Shown in pieces: positions 16,220 to 22,989 of a stretch of 22,989 nt of DNA. The DNA is from an uncultured Peptococcaceae bacterium (lineage in GTDB: Bacteria; Bacillota; Desulfotomaculia; Desulfotomaculales; Desulfallaceae), in the NCBI GenBank assembly GCA_913064925.1, contig CAJYBN010000013.1:1-22989 (forward strand). Direction: 5' to 3'. The notes below the pieces were generated by a model, which made no database searches, was not told the DNA's origin, and saw only the letters and a program-made list of their open reading frames with translations. The position numbers were made by a program, and so were the translations under genes. Within the stretch, counting starts at the first letter, position 1, and every line of letters starts with the position of its first letter.

Positions 16220-16873
16220 ATGGCTGAAATTACCGCTGCAAAAGTAAAGGAATTAAGGGAAAGAACGGGCGCCGGGATGATGGATTGTAAGAACGCCCTG
16301 GTAAGCGCCAACGGCGACATGGACAAAGCAGTGGACATATTGCGGGAGAAGGGCTTGGCGGCCGCCGCCAAAAAAGCCGGCCGGGTTACCGCCGAAGGCT
16401 TGGTTGATGCCTATATACATGCCGGCGGGAAAATAGGTGTTTTAGTGGAAGTCAATTGTGAAACCGATTTTGTGGCCAAGACCGAGGAATTCAAAAATCT
16501 TGTCCGGGACATCGCCATGCAGATAGCCGCTTCCAGGCCAGAATACGTCAGCAAAGAGGACGTGCCGGAGAGCGTAATCAACAAGGAAAAGGAAATACTG
16601 GCGGCACAGGCGGCCAACGAAGGAAAGCCGGAAAAAATCATTGAAAAAATAGTGCAGGGCAGGATAGAAAAATTCTTTAAAGAAGTTTGCCTGCTGGAAC
16701 AGCCTTTTATCAAGGATACGGATAAGACCGTGAAACAGCTTATAACGGAAAAAATCGCCCAGATTGGAGAAAATATAGCAGTGCGCAGGTTTGTGCGCTA
16801 CGAGCTGGGTGAAGGGCTGGAAAAAAGACAGAATGATTTTGTGGTAGAAGTAATGGCTCAGGCGGGAAAATAA
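16220..16873 (+). CDS. tsf: Elongation factor Ts
   Basis: EF-Ts exchanges GDP for GTP on EF-Tu. The N-terminal UBA-like domain reads MAEITAAKVKELRERTGAGM and then MDCKNAL. The exchange core contains VLVEVNCETDFVAKTEEF. The protein has 217 residues, a short form compared with about 290 in B. subtilis and 283 in E. coli; the second core subdomain is reduced, a form known in several lineages. ATG 16220 has AAGGGAGG (16203-16210) 9 bases upstream and is preferred over the in-frame TTG at 16214. Confidence 0.97.
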   Translation: MAEITAAKVKELRERTGAGMMDCKNALVSANGDMDKAVDILREKGLAAAAKKAGRVTAEGLVDAYIHAGGKIGVLVEVNCETDFVAKTEEFKNLVRDIAMQIAASRPEYVSKEDVPESVINKEKEILAAQAANEGKPEKIIEKIVQGRIEKFFKEVCLLEQPFIKDTDKTVKQLITEKIAQIGENIAVRRFVRYELGEGLEKRQNDFVVEVMAQAGK

Positions 16874-16896
16874 TCGGTTTTCATTACCGTTATTGT

Positions 16897-16941
16897 CTTT
16901 TCCGGGAAAAGGATTTAACAGTTTCTTGTAGAACTTAAAAT
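16897..16941 (+). promoter_or_regulatory. 15-bp perfect dyad next to a possible pyrH promoter
   Basis: CTTTTCC (16897-16903), a central G, and GGAAAAG (16905-16911) form a perfect odd palindrome. Three bases later TTAACA (16915-16920) and TAAAAT (16936-16941) resemble -35 and -10 boxes, but with a short 15-base spacer. The arrangement looks like an operator beside a weak promoter, but the dyad could also act only as a small RNA hairpin. Confidence 0.3.
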
Positions 16942-16967
16942 GGTGTGACTGGAGGTTATGTGCCTCG

Positions 16968-17711
16968 ATGGATAAACCCAAATACAGCAGGGTTGTATTG
17001 AAACTCAGCGGCGAGGCGCTGGCCGGTTCAATGGGCTACGGCATTGACCCCGAAGTGGTATATTCCATTGCCGTGCAAATCAAAGAAGTGGTCCAGCTGG
17101 GGGTGCAGTTAGCCATTGTAGTAGGCGGGGGCAATATTTGGCGCGGCGTGGCGGGCAGCGCCAAGGGCATGGACCGGGCCACTGCTGACTATATGGGTAT
17201 GCTGGCGACGGTAATTAACTCTCTGGCTTTACAAGATGCTTTGTCCAAGCACGGCGTGGATACAAGGGTGCAAACGGCCATTGAAATGCGTGAAGTTGCC
17301 GAGCCGTATATCCGCAGGCGGGCCATAAGGCACTTGGAAAAAGGACGGGTGGTTATTTTTGCTGCAGGGACGGGCAACCCGTACTTTTCCACGGATACCA
17401 CAGCCGCCCTGCGGGCGGCGGAGATAGAAGCCGAAATAATATTAATGGCCAAACGGGTTGACGGTGTCTATGATTCTGACCCCCTCACTAACATGGATGC
17501 CAAAAAATTCGGCTCTTTGAGTTACATTGACGTATTAAACAGGGGGCTCAGGGTAATGGATTCCACAGCCACTTCCCTGTGTATGGATAACCGCATTCCT
17601 TTACTGGTGTTTAATCTTAACGAACGGGGTAACATCAAGCGGGCGGTGCAAGGGGAAAAAGTGGGAACCTATGTTGGAGGTGATTTGATTGGCAAATTCT
17701 CTTCTGTCTGA
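16968..17711 (+). CDS. pyrH: UMP kinase
   Basis: It phosphorylates UMP to UDP as a hexamer of the amino-acid-kinase fold. RVVLKLSGEALAG, VVGGGNIWRG, DYMGMLATVINSLAL, GTGNPYFSTDTTAALRA and AKRVDGVYDSDP are family signatures. The ATG at 16968 has GGAGGT at 16951-16956, a rather long 11-base spacing. The 247-residue length is normal. Its 3' end overlaps frr by 23 bases, and its last codons contain the frr ribosome site. Confidence 0.98.
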   Translation: MDKPKYSRVVLKLSGEALAGSMGYGIDPEVVYSIAVQIKEVVQLGVQLAIVVGGGNIWRGVAGSAKGMDRATADYMGMLATVINSLALQDALSKHGVDTRVQTAIEMREVAEPYIRRRAIRHLEKGRVVIFAAGTGNPYFSTDTTAALRAAEIEAEIILMAKRVDGVYDSDPLTNMDAKKFGSLSYIDVLNRGLRVMDSTATSLCMDNRIPLLVFNLNERGNIKRAVQGEKVGTYVGGDLIGKFSSV

Positions 17712-18246
17712 AACGGAAAAAAATATGAAGAAGACTGTAGAAATAGTAAATAAAGAACTGGCTTCATTGCGCGCGGGTAGAGCAACTCCCTCCTTGCTGG
17801 AAAAAATAACGGTGCCTTATTACGGTACTCCGACGCCGATAAACCAGCTGGCCAACATTACCGCTCCGGAACCGCGGTTGTTGGTTATTCAGCCCTGGGA
17901 TAAATCGGTTTTGCCGGAAATGGAAAAGGCCATTTTGAAATCTGATCTGGGCATTACGCCGGTCAGCGACGGCAACGTTATCAGGCTAGCTATTCCGCAG
18001 TTGACGCAGGAGAGGAGGGCGGAACTAGTCAAAATCACCAAAAAGAAGGCGGAGGAAGGGCGAGTAGCCATACGCAACATAAGGCGTGATGCCAACGACA
18101 CCTTAAAAACGCAGCAGAAAAACGGTGAAATATCTGAGGATGAGCAGCGCCGGCTGCAGGATGAGGTACAAAAGCTGACCGATAAATACATAAAGGAAAT
18201 TGACAAGCTATTGGCGGCTAAGGAAAAGGAGATTATGACCGTTTAA
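17689..18246 (+). CDS. frr: Ribosome recycling factor
   Basis: RRF, with EF-G, splits ribosomes after termination. LASLRAGRATPSLLEKITV, YYGTPTPINQLANI and the C-terminal helical RRAELVKITKKKAEEGRVA and IRNIRRDAND are diagnostic. TTG 17689 is chosen: GGAGGTGAT (17676-17684) sits 4 bases upstream inside pyrH, and the 185-residue product has standard length. The start overlapping pyrH suggests translational coupling, and the stop shares one base with the next ATG (TAATG). Confidence 0.97.
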   Translation: MANSLLSETEKNMKKTVEIVNKELASLRAGRATPSLLEKITVPYYGTPTPINQLANITAPEPRLLVIQPWDKSVLPEMEKAILKSDLGITPVSDGNVIRLAIPQLTQERRAELVKITKKKAEEGRVAIRNIRRDANDTLKTQQKNGEISEDEQRRLQDEVQKLTDKYIKEIDKLLAAKEKEIMTV

Positions 18247-18449
18247 TGCAGTATACGGACCTTTTGGCCAGGGATTTGGAACAGGCGATGGCAATGTGCC
18301 GCTCCGCCGGTTGGGACGTGGATGTGGAGTACATTGCCCCGCCCGGGCGGGACCCCAGCGGGAGTTATAGGGTGGTGCGTTGCCGCAAATTGGCCGAGAA
18401 CAGGATCTTGCTTACGGTGGCCAGAGAGATGCCCGGAAAGGAGGTGTAG
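18246..18449 (+). CDS. Small conserved-looking protein of unknown function between frr and ferredoxin
   Basis: I do not recognise this 67-residue protein. Its ATG shares one base with the frr stop, so it is very probably translated by coupling. The sequence has a helix-like N-terminus (DLLARDLEQAMAMCRSAGW), then a beta-like middle (VDVEYIAPPGRD, SGSYRVVRCRKL) and a strand-like end (RILLTVAREM). There is no signal peptide or membrane segment. The helix plus strands ending in a strand recalls the layout of a single PASTA-like module, but this is only a visual resemblance. It has two separated cysteines (C18 and C46). Tight packing among frr, a ferredoxin and uppS shows that it is a real gene of the operon. 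Confidence 0.75.
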   Translation: MQYTDLLARDLEQAMAMCRSAGWDVDVEYIAPPGRDPSGSYRVVRCRKLAENRILLTVAREMPGKEV

Positions 18450-18455
18450 TCTGGG

Positions 18456-18623
18456 GTGACGTACAAAATTACCGACGAGTGCCTGGCATGCGGGACCTGT
18501 TTGGAATCATGCCCCAACGATGCCATTATTGAAGGCGATATTTACAAAATTGACCCTGATAAATGTGAAGAATGCGGCACATGCATCGAGGAATGCCCTA
18601 CCGGAGCCATTATCGAAGAATAA
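18456..18623 (+). CDS. 2[4Fe-4S] ferredoxin
   Basis: This is a 55-residue clostridial-type ferredoxin. Two CxxCxxCxxxC-P clusters are seen: C9, C12, C15, C19 (CLACGTCLESCP) and C37, C40, C43, C47 (CEECGTCIEECP), each followed by the usual A-I segment. It should carry low-potential electrons in the cytoplasm. The GTG start has GGAGGTG (18440-18446) 9 bases upstream, overlapping the end of the small unknown gene. It is closed by a terminator. A ferredoxin between frr and uppS is absent from the Bacillus cluster and fits an anaerobe. Confidence 0.93.
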   Translation: MTYKITDECLACGTCLESCPNDAIIEGDIYKIDPDKCEECGTCIEECPTGAIIEE

Positions 18624-18629
18624 TGTATA

Positions 18630-18659
18630 AACCCCCTCGCTTCCGGAGGGGGTTGTTTT
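18630..18659 (+). terminator. Rho-independent terminator after the ferredoxin gene
   Basis: A perfect 9-bp stem (AACCCCCTC / GAGGGGGTT) with a 7-base loop is followed by GTTTT. It ends the rpsB-to-ferredoxin unit. The T-run is short, so read-through into uppS 20 bases later is likely, as no clear promoter is seen between them. Confidence 0.8.
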
Positions 18660-18679
18660 ATACGAAAGGGGGCCGTTAA

Positions 18680-19474
18680 TTGTTTACACGGTTGCTGGGC
18701 AACCGCCTAAAAAATGCTGCTGGTGATAAAAAAGAAGAAAAAAAATTGATGAAGCAGCTAGACATGAACATGTTACCGGAACATATAGCCATCATTATGG
18801 ACGGCAACGGGCGATGGGCCACCAAAAAGGGAATGCCCCGGTCGTTTGGGCACAGGGCGGGCGTAAACGCCCTGCGAGAGGTGGTCAAATTATGCGTGGA
18901 GCTCGGCATCAAGTACTTGACCGTTTATGCTTTTTCGACAGAAAATTGGAAGAGGCCCCGCGATGAAATCAATATGTTAATGGAATTACTGGTGGAATAT
19001 CTTAATAAAGAAATTGAAGAATTATGTGCCAATAATGTTAAAATAAACCCGATGGGCATCATTTCCGAGCTTCCGCCCCAAGCGCAGGAAGCGGTGACCA
19101 TGGCCGTACAAAGAACCAAGGGTAACACGGGGATGGTATTCAACGTGGCGCTCAATTACGGGGGTAGAGCCGAGCTGGTCCAGGCTGTACGGCGGATAGG
19201 GGAAAAGATACAACGAGGCGAGCTTCAAGTGGAAGATGTTGATGAAACCGTCGTTAACAACCACCTATATACTGCCGGACAGCCCGATCCCGATTTATTG
19301 ATCAGGCCTTCCGGTGATTACCGCATCAGCAATTTCTTGCTCTGGCAGCTGGCTTATACGGAGTTTTGGCTAACTAGCACTATGTGGCCGGATTTTGGTA
19401 GGATAGACCTTTTAAAGGCGTTGCTTGACTTTCAAGGGCGTGAGAGACGCTTCGGAGGACTTGTTCATAATTGA
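18680..19474 (+). CDS. uppS: Undecaprenyl diphosphate synthase (cis-prenyltransferase)
   Basis: It condenses isopentenyl diphosphate units to undecaprenyl diphosphate, the lipid carrier for peptidoglycan synthesis. HIAIIMDGNGRWA contains the catalytic aspartate (D41). FGHRAGVNALREV, YAFSTENWKRP, YGGRAELVQA and DLLIRPSGDYRISNFLLWQ are signatures. The TTG start has AAAGGGGG about 7 bases upstream. The N-terminus carries about 30 extra, charged residues before the conserved core. Length is 264 residues. Confidence 0.97.
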   Translation: MFTRLLGNRLKNAAGDKKEEKKLMKQLDMNMLPEHIAIIMDGNGRWATKKGMPRSFGHRAGVNALREVVKLCVELGIKYLTVYAFSTENWKRPRDEINMLMELLVEYLNKEIEELCANNVKINPMGIISELPPQAQEAVTMAVQRTKGNTGMVFNVALNYGGRAELVQAVRRIGEKIQRGELQVEDVDETVVNNHLYTAGQPDPDLLIRPSGDYRISNFLLWQLAYTEFWLTSTMWPDFGRIDLLKALLDFQGRERRFGGLVHN

Positions 19475-19495
19475 CGGCTCAGGGTTGGTGATGGA

Positions 19496-20284
19496 GTGTT
19501 CTGGAAAAGGCTTTTGAGCGCGCTAATAGGCATCCCCCTACTATTGGCGGCGGTGTGGTACGGCGGTATTTTTCTTTTTTTGTTGACCACAGTCTTGATG
19601 CTGCTGGGGGCTTGGGAGATAAGCCGCATTTTTGCCAGGATAGAGCTGCATTTACCGCCCGCATTGCTGTTGACGGGCTGCACCGTCCTGCTTCTGGCAG
19701 CTTACCGGTGGCAGCATGGTTACCCGGGAACAGCTGTTTTATCCGTGCTACTGCTTTACCTGCTGGCCATGTTGTTATTGTACCCGCGCCTGAAGCCTAT
19801 AGACGTGGCGGTTGCCTTTTTCAGCACCATGTATGTTGGTTTGATAATCTATCTTTACCTACTGAGCACCTTGGCAGACGGGTGGGTTTGGTTGTTATTC
19901 ATGCTGTTGTGCACCTGGGCCAGTGATACCGCCGCTTTTCTGGTGGGACGGAAAGCGGGCAGGCGGCAAATAGCTCCTGCGCTTAGCCCGGCTAAGACCC
20001 TGGAGGGGGCTGCCGGGGGAGTAGCGGGCAGCTTTTTGACGGCCTTGCTGGTTGCTTTGCTTTACCCTCAATTTCCGGTTCTTCCTGTATTAATTCTTGG
20101 TATACTGGTAGGCTTCGGCGCGCAGGCGGGTGATTTGGTGGAGTCAGCCATTAAGCGACAGGTAGGCATTAAGGATGCCGGCAAACTGATACCCGGCCAC
20201 GGGGGGATTTTGGACAGGTTTGACAGCATGCTTTTCACGGCGCCCCTGGTTTATTACTACGTTGGTTTAATAATAACCGGTTGA
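19496..20284 (+). CDS. cdsA: Phosphatidate cytidylyltransferase (CDP-diglyceride synthase)
   Basis: It makes CDP-diacylglycerol from phosphatidate and CTP in the membrane, the branch point for phospholipids. The C-terminal signature SAIKRQVGIKDAGKLIPGHG, continuing into GILDRFD, is complete, preceded by SPAKTLEGAAGG. Hydrophobic segments along the first 190 residues give about six to eight membrane spans, starting with LIGIPLLLAAVWYGGIFLFL. The GTG start follows GGTTGGTGATGGA, a moderate ribosome site. Length is 262 residues. Confidence 0.96.
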   Translation: MFWKRLLSALIGIPLLLAAVWYGGIFLFLLTTVLMLLGAWEISRIFARIELHLPPALLLTGCTVLLLAAYRWQHGYPGTAVLSVLLLYLLAMLLLYPRLKPIDVAVAFFSTMYVGLIIYLYLLSTLADGWVWLLFMLLCTWASDTAAFLVGRKAGRRQIAPALSPAKTLEGAAGGVAGSFLTALLVALLYPQFPVLPVLILGILVGFGAQAGDLVESAIKRQVGIKDAGKLIPGHGGILDRFDSMLFTAPLVYYYVGLIITG

Positions 20285-20294
20285 GGTGAATTCG

Positions 20295-21383
20295 GTGCCG
20301 CGGGTTATACAGAATATTTTGTACGTGCTGGCCGGGGCGGTTACACTTTTAGCCATTTACCTGGCCATAAAGTATGTGCTACCCGAAGCATTATCCTGGC
20401 TAAAGTTCCTGCTGACCATTCTTTTCCCGTTTTTGCTGGCCGTAATATTCAGCTTGTTTATGGAGCCGCTGGTGGTGATGTTCAGCCACCGGGGCAGGAT
20501 TTCTCGGGTACTGGCCGTTCCTCTCGCCATGCTGGTTTTTTTCGGCAGCATAGGTATGGTGTTGACCCTGCTGGTCCTGCGCCTGGTCAAGGAACTGAAC
20601 GACTTGTCCATGACGCTGCCGGAAAAGGTGGCCGCTGCCCAGCAATTTATTGACATTTGGATTCAGAAAAGCATTATATTTTACGGCACTTTGCCGAAAA
20701 GTGTTACCGGCAACCTTTATGAAGCCATCAATAGCATAACTACGTCCATGCAACACTGGGTGCGGGACCTGGTGAGCGCTTTGCTGCACGTTATCAGTGG
20801 GGTGCCCGGCGGCATTCTAGTAGTCATCGTTAGCCTGATCGCCACTTATTTTTTCAGCAAGGACAGGGGAAAGATTTACGAGTTGTGGCTGAAGCTTGTT
20901 CCCTCGCCTTTGGGGGAAAAATCAGTGGAAATAAGCAAGCAGGTTGCTATGGCTTTTCAGGCATACGTTAAGGCCCAATTTATTTTAATATCCATAACCA
21001 CCGTCATCAGCATTATCGGTTTAAGGCTGATCGGCTCGGAATATGCCATTACCATTGGTCTCATTGTGGGTTTCTTCGATCTGATCCCCGTACTGGGACC
21101 CGGCACCGTTTATATACCCTGGGCTGTTTGGGCTTTTGTGACGTCAGATATAGTGCTGGGTATACAGCTGACCATATTGTACCTGCTGGTTATGGTGGTA
21201 AGGGCAGTCCTCGAGGCGAAAGTGGTTGCCACCAATTTGGGGTTGCACCCCTTGGCCGTATTAATGGCCATGTACATCGGGTTGAAGACCATTGGCGTGC
21301 TGGGACTGGTTCTGGGCCCCATTTTGGTCATTGCCATTCAGGCCGCAGTCAAGGCGGGTATATCTCTAAATTATAAAAAATAA
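20295..21383 (+). CDS. AI-2E family permease, similar to sporulation protein YtvI
   Basis: This is a polytopic membrane protein of the UPF0118/AI-2E transporter family (362 residues). N-terminal spans lie at about residues 7-27 and 34-57 and another near 75-95, followed by a soluble amphipathic region (about 95-150), then C-terminal spans with the family motif GFFDLIPVLGPGTVYIPWA and PLAVLMAMYIGLKTIGVLGL. Members export small molecules or ions; YtvI-type members are annotated as sporulation membrane proteins. GTG 20295 is preferred over GTG 20286 because GAGGTGA (20283-20289) lies 5 bases before it. It sits between cdsA and dxr, which are adjacent in many Firmicutes. Confidence 0.85.
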   Translation: MPRVIQNILYVLAGAVTLLAIYLAIKYVLPEALSWLKFLLTILFPFLLAVIFSLFMEPLVVMFSHRGRISRVLAVPLAMLVFFGSIGMVLTLLVLRLVKELNDLSMTLPEKVAAAQQFIDIWIQKSIIFYGTLPKSVTGNLYEAINSITTSMQHWVRDLVSALLHVISGVPGGILVVIVSLIATYFFSKDRGKIYELWLKLVPSPLGEKSVEISKQVAMAFQAYVKAQFILISITTVISIIGLRLIGSEYAITIGLIVGFFDLIPVLGPGTVYIPWAVWAFVTSDIVLGIQLTILYLLVMVVRAVLEAKVVATNLGLHPLAVLMAMYIGLKTIGVLGLVLGPILVIAIQAAVKAGISLNYKK

Positions 21384-21402
21384 TGATGTTGTGGAGATAA
21401 TC

Positions 21403-22557
21403 ATGAAACAAATAGCTATTTTGGGTAGTACGGGATCAATCGGCCGCCAGGCGCTCCAGGTGATTGACGACTTTCCGGATTTTATCAGGCCGGTGGCCCT
21501 GGCAGCGGGGAGCAACCGGGAACTGCTCCTGGAACAAGCCAAAAAGTATAGACCCTTGCTGATTTCTATACAAAAAAAGGAAGACGCTTTGTGGTTACGG
21601 GCTGAACTTGCTGGGCAGCGGGAAACGAAAATTTATTATGGTCGAGAAGGCATGCTTGCTGTGGCCACGTGTCACGCTGCAAGCATGGTATTAACTGCCG
21701 TATCCGGTGCGGCCGGTCTGGAACCCACGCTGGCGGCCATTCGTGCCCGAAAGGATATCGCCCTCGCCAACAAGGAAAGCCTCGTAGCTGCCGGGGCGCT
21801 GGTTACCAGCCAGGCCCGTCGGCGTGGCGTAAAAATCCTGCCGGTGGACAGCGAACACTCGGCTGTTTGGCAGTGCCTGAACGGAGAGGACCCAGGCGAT
21901 GTAGCACGGGTGATCCTGACTGCTTCCGGCGGGCCGTTTCGCTGTATGAAGCGGGAGGAGATGATAGGGGTAACGCCAGCTATGGCTTTACAACATCCTA
22001 ACTGGAAAATGGGGCCAAAAATTACCGTAGATTCTGCCACGCTCATGAACAAAGGCCTTGAGGTTATTGAAGCCAGATGGCTGTTTGACCTGCCTTATGA
22101 TAAAATTAAAGTGATTATACACCCGCAAAGTATTATTCATTCCATGGTGGAATTTAATGACGGGGCAGTTATGGCGCAATTGGGAGTGCCGGATATGCGC
22201 CTGCCCATACAGTATGCCTTGTTGTACCCGCGCCGGCTTGAGGGGAGCGTCACCGGCCTGCAGTGGCCTATAGATGCCCTGACCTTTGAAGAGCCGGATG
22301 TGGAAAAATTTCCGCTGTTGGCCCTGGCTTTCGAGGCCGGGCGGACCGGGGGAACCATGCCGGCTGTTTTAAATGCCGCCAACGAGGTGGCTGTGAAGGC
22401 TTTTTTAACCGGTGAGATCGCCTTTATGGATATTCCACAAATAGTGGAACAAGTCATGCAAAGCCACCGCCCGCGGGAATACGACTCGCTGGAGGAAGTC
22501 TTGGAGGCGGACCGGTGGGCGCGACGCCGCGCGAAAGAGTTATGTACCCGCGGGTAG
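21403..22557 (+). CDS. dxr: 1-deoxy-D-xylulose 5-phosphate reductoisomerase
   Basis: This is the NADPH-dependent second step of the MEP isoprenoid pathway, supplying isopentenyl diphosphate to UppS. The nucleotide-binding loop is AILGSTGSIGRQAL, then NKESLVAAG, the metal/substrate site VDSEHSAVWQCL, TASGGPF, HPNWKMGPKITVDSATLMNK and NAANEVAV. ATG 21403 has GGAGAT at 21393-21398 and begins the conserved KQIAILGS; an in-frame GTG lies at 21391. Length is 384 residues. It is next to rseP, as in most bacteria. Confidence 0.98.
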   Translation: MKQIAILGSTGSIGRQALQVIDDFPDFIRPVALAAGSNRELLLEQAKKYRPLLISIQKKEDALWLRAELAGQRETKIYYGREGMLAVATCHAASMVLTAVSGAAGLEPTLAAIRARKDIALANKESLVAAGALVTSQARRRGVKILPVDSEHSAVWQCLNGEDPGDVARVILTASGGPFRCMKREEMIGVTPAMALQHPNWKMGPKITVDSATLMNKGLEVIEARWLFDLPYDKIKVIIHPQSIIHSMVEFNDGAVMAQLGVPDMRLPIQYALLYPRRLEGSVTGLQWPIDALTFEEPDVEKFPLLALAFEAGRTGGTMPAVLNAANEVAVKAFLTGEIAFMDIPQIVEQVMQSHRPREYDSLEEVLEADRWARRRAKELCTRG

Positions 22558-22662
22558 CCGTCGGCGGTCCTTATGTTGCCGCACGCAAGGCATTTTATGC
22601 AACCCGTTAGGGCAAGGTAATTGTTACAGGTTATATTGTATTTTCCACAAAGGATGAGATGC

Positions 22663-22989
22663 ATGGCTACCTTTTGGGCTTCCGTATTCGTATTCGGCAT
22701 TCTTATATTTTGCCACGAGTTGGGTCACTTTGCCGTGGCCAAGACAGTGGGCATCAAGGTTCATGAGTTCAGTATGGGTTTCGGCCCGAAATTGGTGGGC
22801 ATTTCCCGCGGCGGTACCAATTATAACTTGCGCTTGCTGCCGCTGGGCGGTTTTGTGCGCATGGCAGGCATGGACCCGGAGGAAAAGGATATTGAGCCGG
22901 GTAAAAGCTTCGCCGACAAGACGGTGCTGCAGCGCATGGCCATTATCGTTGCCGGGCCAGCCATGAATTTTCTCCTGGCAGCCCTGCTT
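22663..22989 (+). CDS. rseP: RIP metalloprotease RseP (site-2 protease), cut by window end
   Basis: The first 109 residues of an intramembrane zinc protease are present and still open at base 22989. The first membrane segment contains HELGH (residues 18-22), the catalytic HExxH motif, and the product continues VAKTVGIKVHEFSMGFGPKL and LRLLPLGGFVRMAGMDPEE, ending in VAGPAMNFLLAALL, the next membrane span. The family (RseP, Bacillus RasP) cleaves anti-sigma factors and signal peptide remnants in the membrane. The ATG has AAAGGATGAG about 4 bases upstream. The 105 bases between dxr and this start hold no gene that I can see and no clear promoter. Confidence 0.96.
   Translation, partial: MATFWASVFVFGILIFCHELGHFAVAKTVGIKVHEFSMGFGPKLVGISRGGTNYNLRLLPLGGFVRMAGMDPEEKDIEPGKSFADKTVLQRMAIIVAGPAMNFLLAALL

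Noticed and set aside
22558..22662. TATATT near 22632 as a promoter for rseP.
   Set aside because: No acceptable -35 lies at 16-18 bases; the best match needs a 19-base spacer. Co-transcription with dxr is simpler.

Overview
The window looks like a chromosome segment of a spore-forming, anaerobic member of the Firmicutes of the Peptococcaceae/Desulfotomaculum-Pelotomaculum kind. The reasons are: a clostridial-type CodY with a cysteine-containing ligand domain, a SpoVR homologue and a YtvI-like permease (both sporulation-linked families), strong purine-rich Shine-Dalgarno sites, mixed AT-rich and GC-rich DNA near balanced composition, and frequent GTG/TTG starts. The genus is inferred from gene content and order, not proven. 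Every gene recognised is on the + strand.

Layout. (1) 1-2238: the 3' part of a multidomain cyclic-di-GMP enzyme (PAS-GAF-PAS-GGDEF-HD-GYP), closed by a terminator at 2350-2374. (2) 2446-3726: a spoVR gene whose N-terminal coding region is missing; its homology runs upstream of the first usable start codon and stops abruptly near 2422. A second terminator follows. (3) 3834-6699: a bacterial non-homologous end-joining cluster of Ku, a stand-alone LigD-type DNA ligase and a stand-alone LigD-type polymerase/primase. LigD is therefore split into two genes, and the phosphoesterase domain is not in the window. (4) 6799-15208: the order dprA-topA-trmFO-xerC-hslV-hslU-codY, the same as in Bacillus subtilis (smf-topA-gid-codV-clpQ-clpY-codY), ended by a terminator. 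(5) 15257-22989: a strong promoter and a highly folded leader, then rpsB-tsf-pyrH-frr, a small unknown gene, a 2[4Fe-4S] ferredoxin, a terminator, then uppS-cdsA-permease-dxr-rseP, with rseP cut by the window edge.

How the genes work together. Block 3 is a DNA double-strand-break repair module beside DNA uptake/processing (dprA) and topology (topA) genes. Block 4 joins chromosome maintenance (TopA, XerC), tRNA modification (TrmFO), proteolysis (HslUV) and nutritional regulation (CodY). Block 5 joins translation (S2, EF-Ts, ribosome recycling factor), UMP phosphorylation and envelope lipid synthesis (undecaprenyl diphosphate, CDP-diacylglycerol, isoprenoid precursors), ending in an intramembrane protease.

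Most of the window is conserved core genome, and I do not see a convincing wholly new system. The items most worth a second look are the structured rpsB leader, the truncated spoVR junction, the split LigD, and the unknown small gene plus ferredoxin inserted between frr and uppS. No stretch over 300 bases lacks a gene. No tRNA, rRNA, CRISPR array, insertion sequence or phage gene was recognised.
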